DNA of 7,611 bases. Source: Halococcaceae archaeon. Lineage in GTDB: Archaea > Halobacteriota > Halobacteria > Halobacteriales > Halalkalicoccaceae. How positions within the stretch are numbered: the stretch's first letter is position 1; each line of letters opens with the position of its first letter. Location: NCBI GenBank assembly GCA_007128515.1, contig SKXI01000058.1:1-7611 (forward strand), read 5' to 3'. The notes below the pieces were generated by a model, which was not told where the DNA came from, did no database searches, and saw only the letters and a list, made by a program, of their open reading frames with translations. Both the position numbers and the translations under genes were made by a program. Shown in pieces: positions 6,424 to 7,611 of this stretch.

Positions 6424-7253
6424 GCGGCCGGCTCCGCTCGCTGTTGCTCGCCACGACGGCGACGACCTACGCGCTGATCCTGATCGGCATCTACACCGCC
6501 GCGACGGGTGCGGGACTGACCTGCGAGGCGCGCTGGCCGCTCTGTGACGGGGCGGTCTTCGGGCTCTTCCCGGCGAACTGGCCGAGCTTCATCGAGTGGT
6601 TCCACCGGCTGATCGCGATGATCGCCGGCTTCCTCGTGATCGGTGCGACCTACGGTGCCTGGCGCTGGGGGGCGGATCGGAGAGTGCGGTTCGCGGTGAC
6701 GCTCGCGCTCGTCCTCTTCCCGATCCAGGCGCTGCTCGGTGCGGGGACCGTCATCCAGTACACGTTCGTCTACCTCACCGCCCACCTCTCGACCGCGCTG
6801 GTCATCTTCGCGTCGCTGACCCTCGCGACGCTCTGGTCGTACGGGGACGACGTCGCCTCCGTCGGGCGGGTCCGGCTCACACTGCTCGCCGTCGTCGGCG
6901 CCGTCCCGGTGATGGTCGCGCTCTCGCCGGGGGTCGTCCTCGTCCACACCCCCCCGGTGCAGGTGGCCTACAACGCGGCCGGGCTGCTCGCGTTCACCGG
7001 GTTCGTGGTCGTCGCGGCCTGGAGCGCGTTGCTCTCCGCGGAGGGTCGCCTCGACGCGCTGCGGGTCGTCTCGGTGGTCGGAGCGGTCGTCGTCGGCCTC
7101 CAGCTGCTGGCCGGGCGGTTCGTCTACACCGACCTGATCCAGCTCCTGGACGCGGCGACGCTCGTCGCGACGGTCGCGCTCGCGCTCTGTGCGCTCGCGC
7201 TCGCCTCCCGTATCGAGCCGCGCTCGCCACGGCTCGCCGAGCGGACCTCCTGA
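6420..7253 (+). CDS. ctaA: Heme A synthase, CtaA/COX15 family
   Basis: Integral membrane enzyme that oxidises the C8 methyl of heme O to the formyl of heme A, for aa3-type terminal oxidases. The protein has 277 aa and about eight membrane helices (near 8-28, 62-82, 89-110, 117-140, 150-172, 183-204, 213-232, 243-263). The first half carries the family signature: TGAGLTCEARWPLCDG (29-44) with Cys35 and Cys42, the first extracellular loop Cys pair; Glu59 and His62 in EWFHR; and His122 in AHLSTAL. The second half lacks the expected counterparts: there is no Cys pair in its large loop, and the two helix His positions read as non-His (around Tyr184/Asn185 and at Asp244). Only His176, in a loop, remains. 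The GTG start is set by a strong Shine-Dalgarno site. The stop codon is TGA followed by in-frame TAG. No ctaB or oxidase gene is in view. Confidence 0.92.
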   Translation: MSGRLRSLLLATTATTYALILIGIYTAATGAGLTCEARWPLCDGAVFGLFPANWPSFIEWFHRLIAMIAGFLVIGATYGAWRWGADRRVRFAVTLALVLFPIQALLGAGTVIQYTFVYLTAHLSTALVIFASLTLATLWSYGDDVASVGRVRLTLLAVVGAVPVMVALSPGVVLVHTPPVQVAYNAAGLLAFTGFVVVAAWSALLSAEGRLDALRVVSVVGAVVVGLQLLAGRFVYTDLIQLLDAATLVATVALALCALALASRIEPRSPRLAERTS

Positions 7254-7351
7254 TAGGGATCATCGTAGCCAACCGGATCTCTCAGGCGCATAGATCATCG
7301 ATGTCGCTCGATTCCCGTTCGAGGAACTATGAGCTTCTACGATGATCCCTA
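7254..7351. mobile_element. MITE-like element: 98 bp with perfect 15-bp terminal inverted repeats
   Basis: TAGGGATCATCGTAG at 7254-7268 and its exact reverse complement at 7337-7351 bound a 68-bp core with no ORF. The trinucleotide TGA lies directly outside both ends (7251-7253 and 7352-7354) and can be read as a 3-bp target duplication; the left copy is the ctaA stop codon. The core has an 8-bp palindrome CATCGATG (7296-7303), a hairpin CTCGA/TCGAG (7307-7323) and a partial internal copy of the end sequence (TAGATCATCG, 7291-7300). This fits a non-autonomous IS derivative. Alternatively, the long stem is a bidirectional transcription terminator between the convergent ctaA and zinc-finger genes; the two are not exclusive. 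The parent IS family is not identified. Confidence 0.5.
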
Positions 7352-7411
7352 TGAAAACGCGTGACATGGCCCGGGGACGCCGGTGTGCGGAGCCGATCCG
7401 TGCGCGGACGA

Positions 7412-7582
7412 TCAGTAGTAGTAGACGTCGACGTCACTCTCACAGATCGTGCAGTTCGCACGGGTGCCTTTCAGGCGATCGGATGGATGGTGGTGGTGGT
7501 GGATGGTTGGTTCGCGGTGGTCGCTCGCGTCGAGTGGAGAGCCACAGCGGGGACAGCACACCGGTACGTCCGACCGAGCCAT
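7412..7582 (-). CDS. Small CPxCG-related zinc-finger protein
   Basis: A 56-aa protein with two zinc knuckles: CPRCG (10-14, preceded by another Cys at 9) and CTIC (44-47), about 30 residues apart, as in the small 'CPxCG-related' zinc-finger proteins abundant in haloarchaea. Most of these have no defined function; some affect biofilm, motility or stress traits. Unusual features are a run of five His (28-32) between the knuckles, encoded by a TGG-repeat tract, and a YYY C-terminus. I chose the ATG at 7582 because TAAA at 7611-7608 lies at the right distance for a leaderless promoter, and because the protein then begins like its relatives. A GTG at 7606 would add eight residues, and the frame is still open at the window edge. 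It is convergent with ctaA. Confidence 0.72.
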   Translation of the reverse strand: MARSDVPVCCPRCGSPLDASDHREPTIHHHHHPSDRLKGTRANCTICESDVDVYYY

Positions 7583-7611
7583 ATCTACGCTCAGGAGGAC
7601 AGTCACCTTTA

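Noticed and set aside
5471..6547. Plus-strand frame of 358 codons opposite the M24-like gene and into ctaA
   Set aside because: Shadow: Arg/Asp/Pro-rich, no motifs, and it overlaps the coding starts of two better supported genes.
7307..7330. T-arm-like sequence (CGTTCGAGG) suggesting a tRNA inside the inverted-repeat element
   Set aside because: No acceptor, D or anticodon arm can be folded around it, and the stem pairs for a T-arm do not close at five base pairs.
7397..7408. TCCG-TGCG-CGGA hairpin downstream of the MITE-like element as a terminator
   Set aside because: Only a 4-bp stem without a T tract on either strand.

Overview
The window is from a haloarchaeon (class Halobacteria). The evidence is very high GC, strongly acidic proteins, a twin-arginine lipoprotein signal followed by an Asp/Glu-rich linker, promoters of the BRE/TATA 'GAAA-N2-TTATA' type placed so that transcripts begin at the start codon (leaderless), internal operon genes with AGGTGATC-type Shine-Dalgarno sites, and a small CPxCG zinc-finger protein of a type common in this group. 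No species can be named from the sequence alone.

Left half (1-4466, all minus strand, read right to left): a peptide/nickel-type ABC importer operon. The order is a substrate-binding Tat lipoprotein (dppA-like, 2814-4466), two permeases (dppB-like 1791-2780, dppC-like 781-1791) and an ATPase (dppD-like, cut by the window edge at position 1). The two permease genes share one base, and the dppC/dppD genes overlap by several bases, which indicates a translationally coupled polycistron. A second ATPase (dppF type) would be expected beyond the left edge but cannot be seen.

Middle (4467-4613): a 147-bp divergent promoter region with two well-formed leaderless core promoters and several short inverted repeats that could be operators. 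To the right, on the plus strand, is an RNase H-fold protein (4614-5240). Its tail overlaps by 16 bp the end of a convergent minus-strand gene (5225-6301) for an M24 (creatinase/Xaa-Pro peptidase fold) protein that has lost four of the five metal-ligand positions.

Right end: divergent from the M24 gene is a plus-strand ctaA-type heme A synthase (6420-7253). It has a full His pair and Cys pair in the N-terminal half and no equivalents in the C-terminal half, and is preceded by a possible 13-codon leader ORF ending at its GTG start. Directly after the ctaA stop codon is a 98-bp element with perfect 15-bp terminal inverted repeats flanked by TGA direct repeats, resembling a MITE that could also serve as a terminator hairpin. 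The window closes with a minus-strand small zinc-finger gene (7412-7582).

The most interesting points are the apparently metal-free M24 protein, the RNase H-like protein with substituted active-site positions, the half-degenerate CtaA, and the MITE-like element that keeps the ctaA stop codon intact. No stretch over 300 bp lacks a gene, and I found no tRNA, rRNA or CRISPR array.
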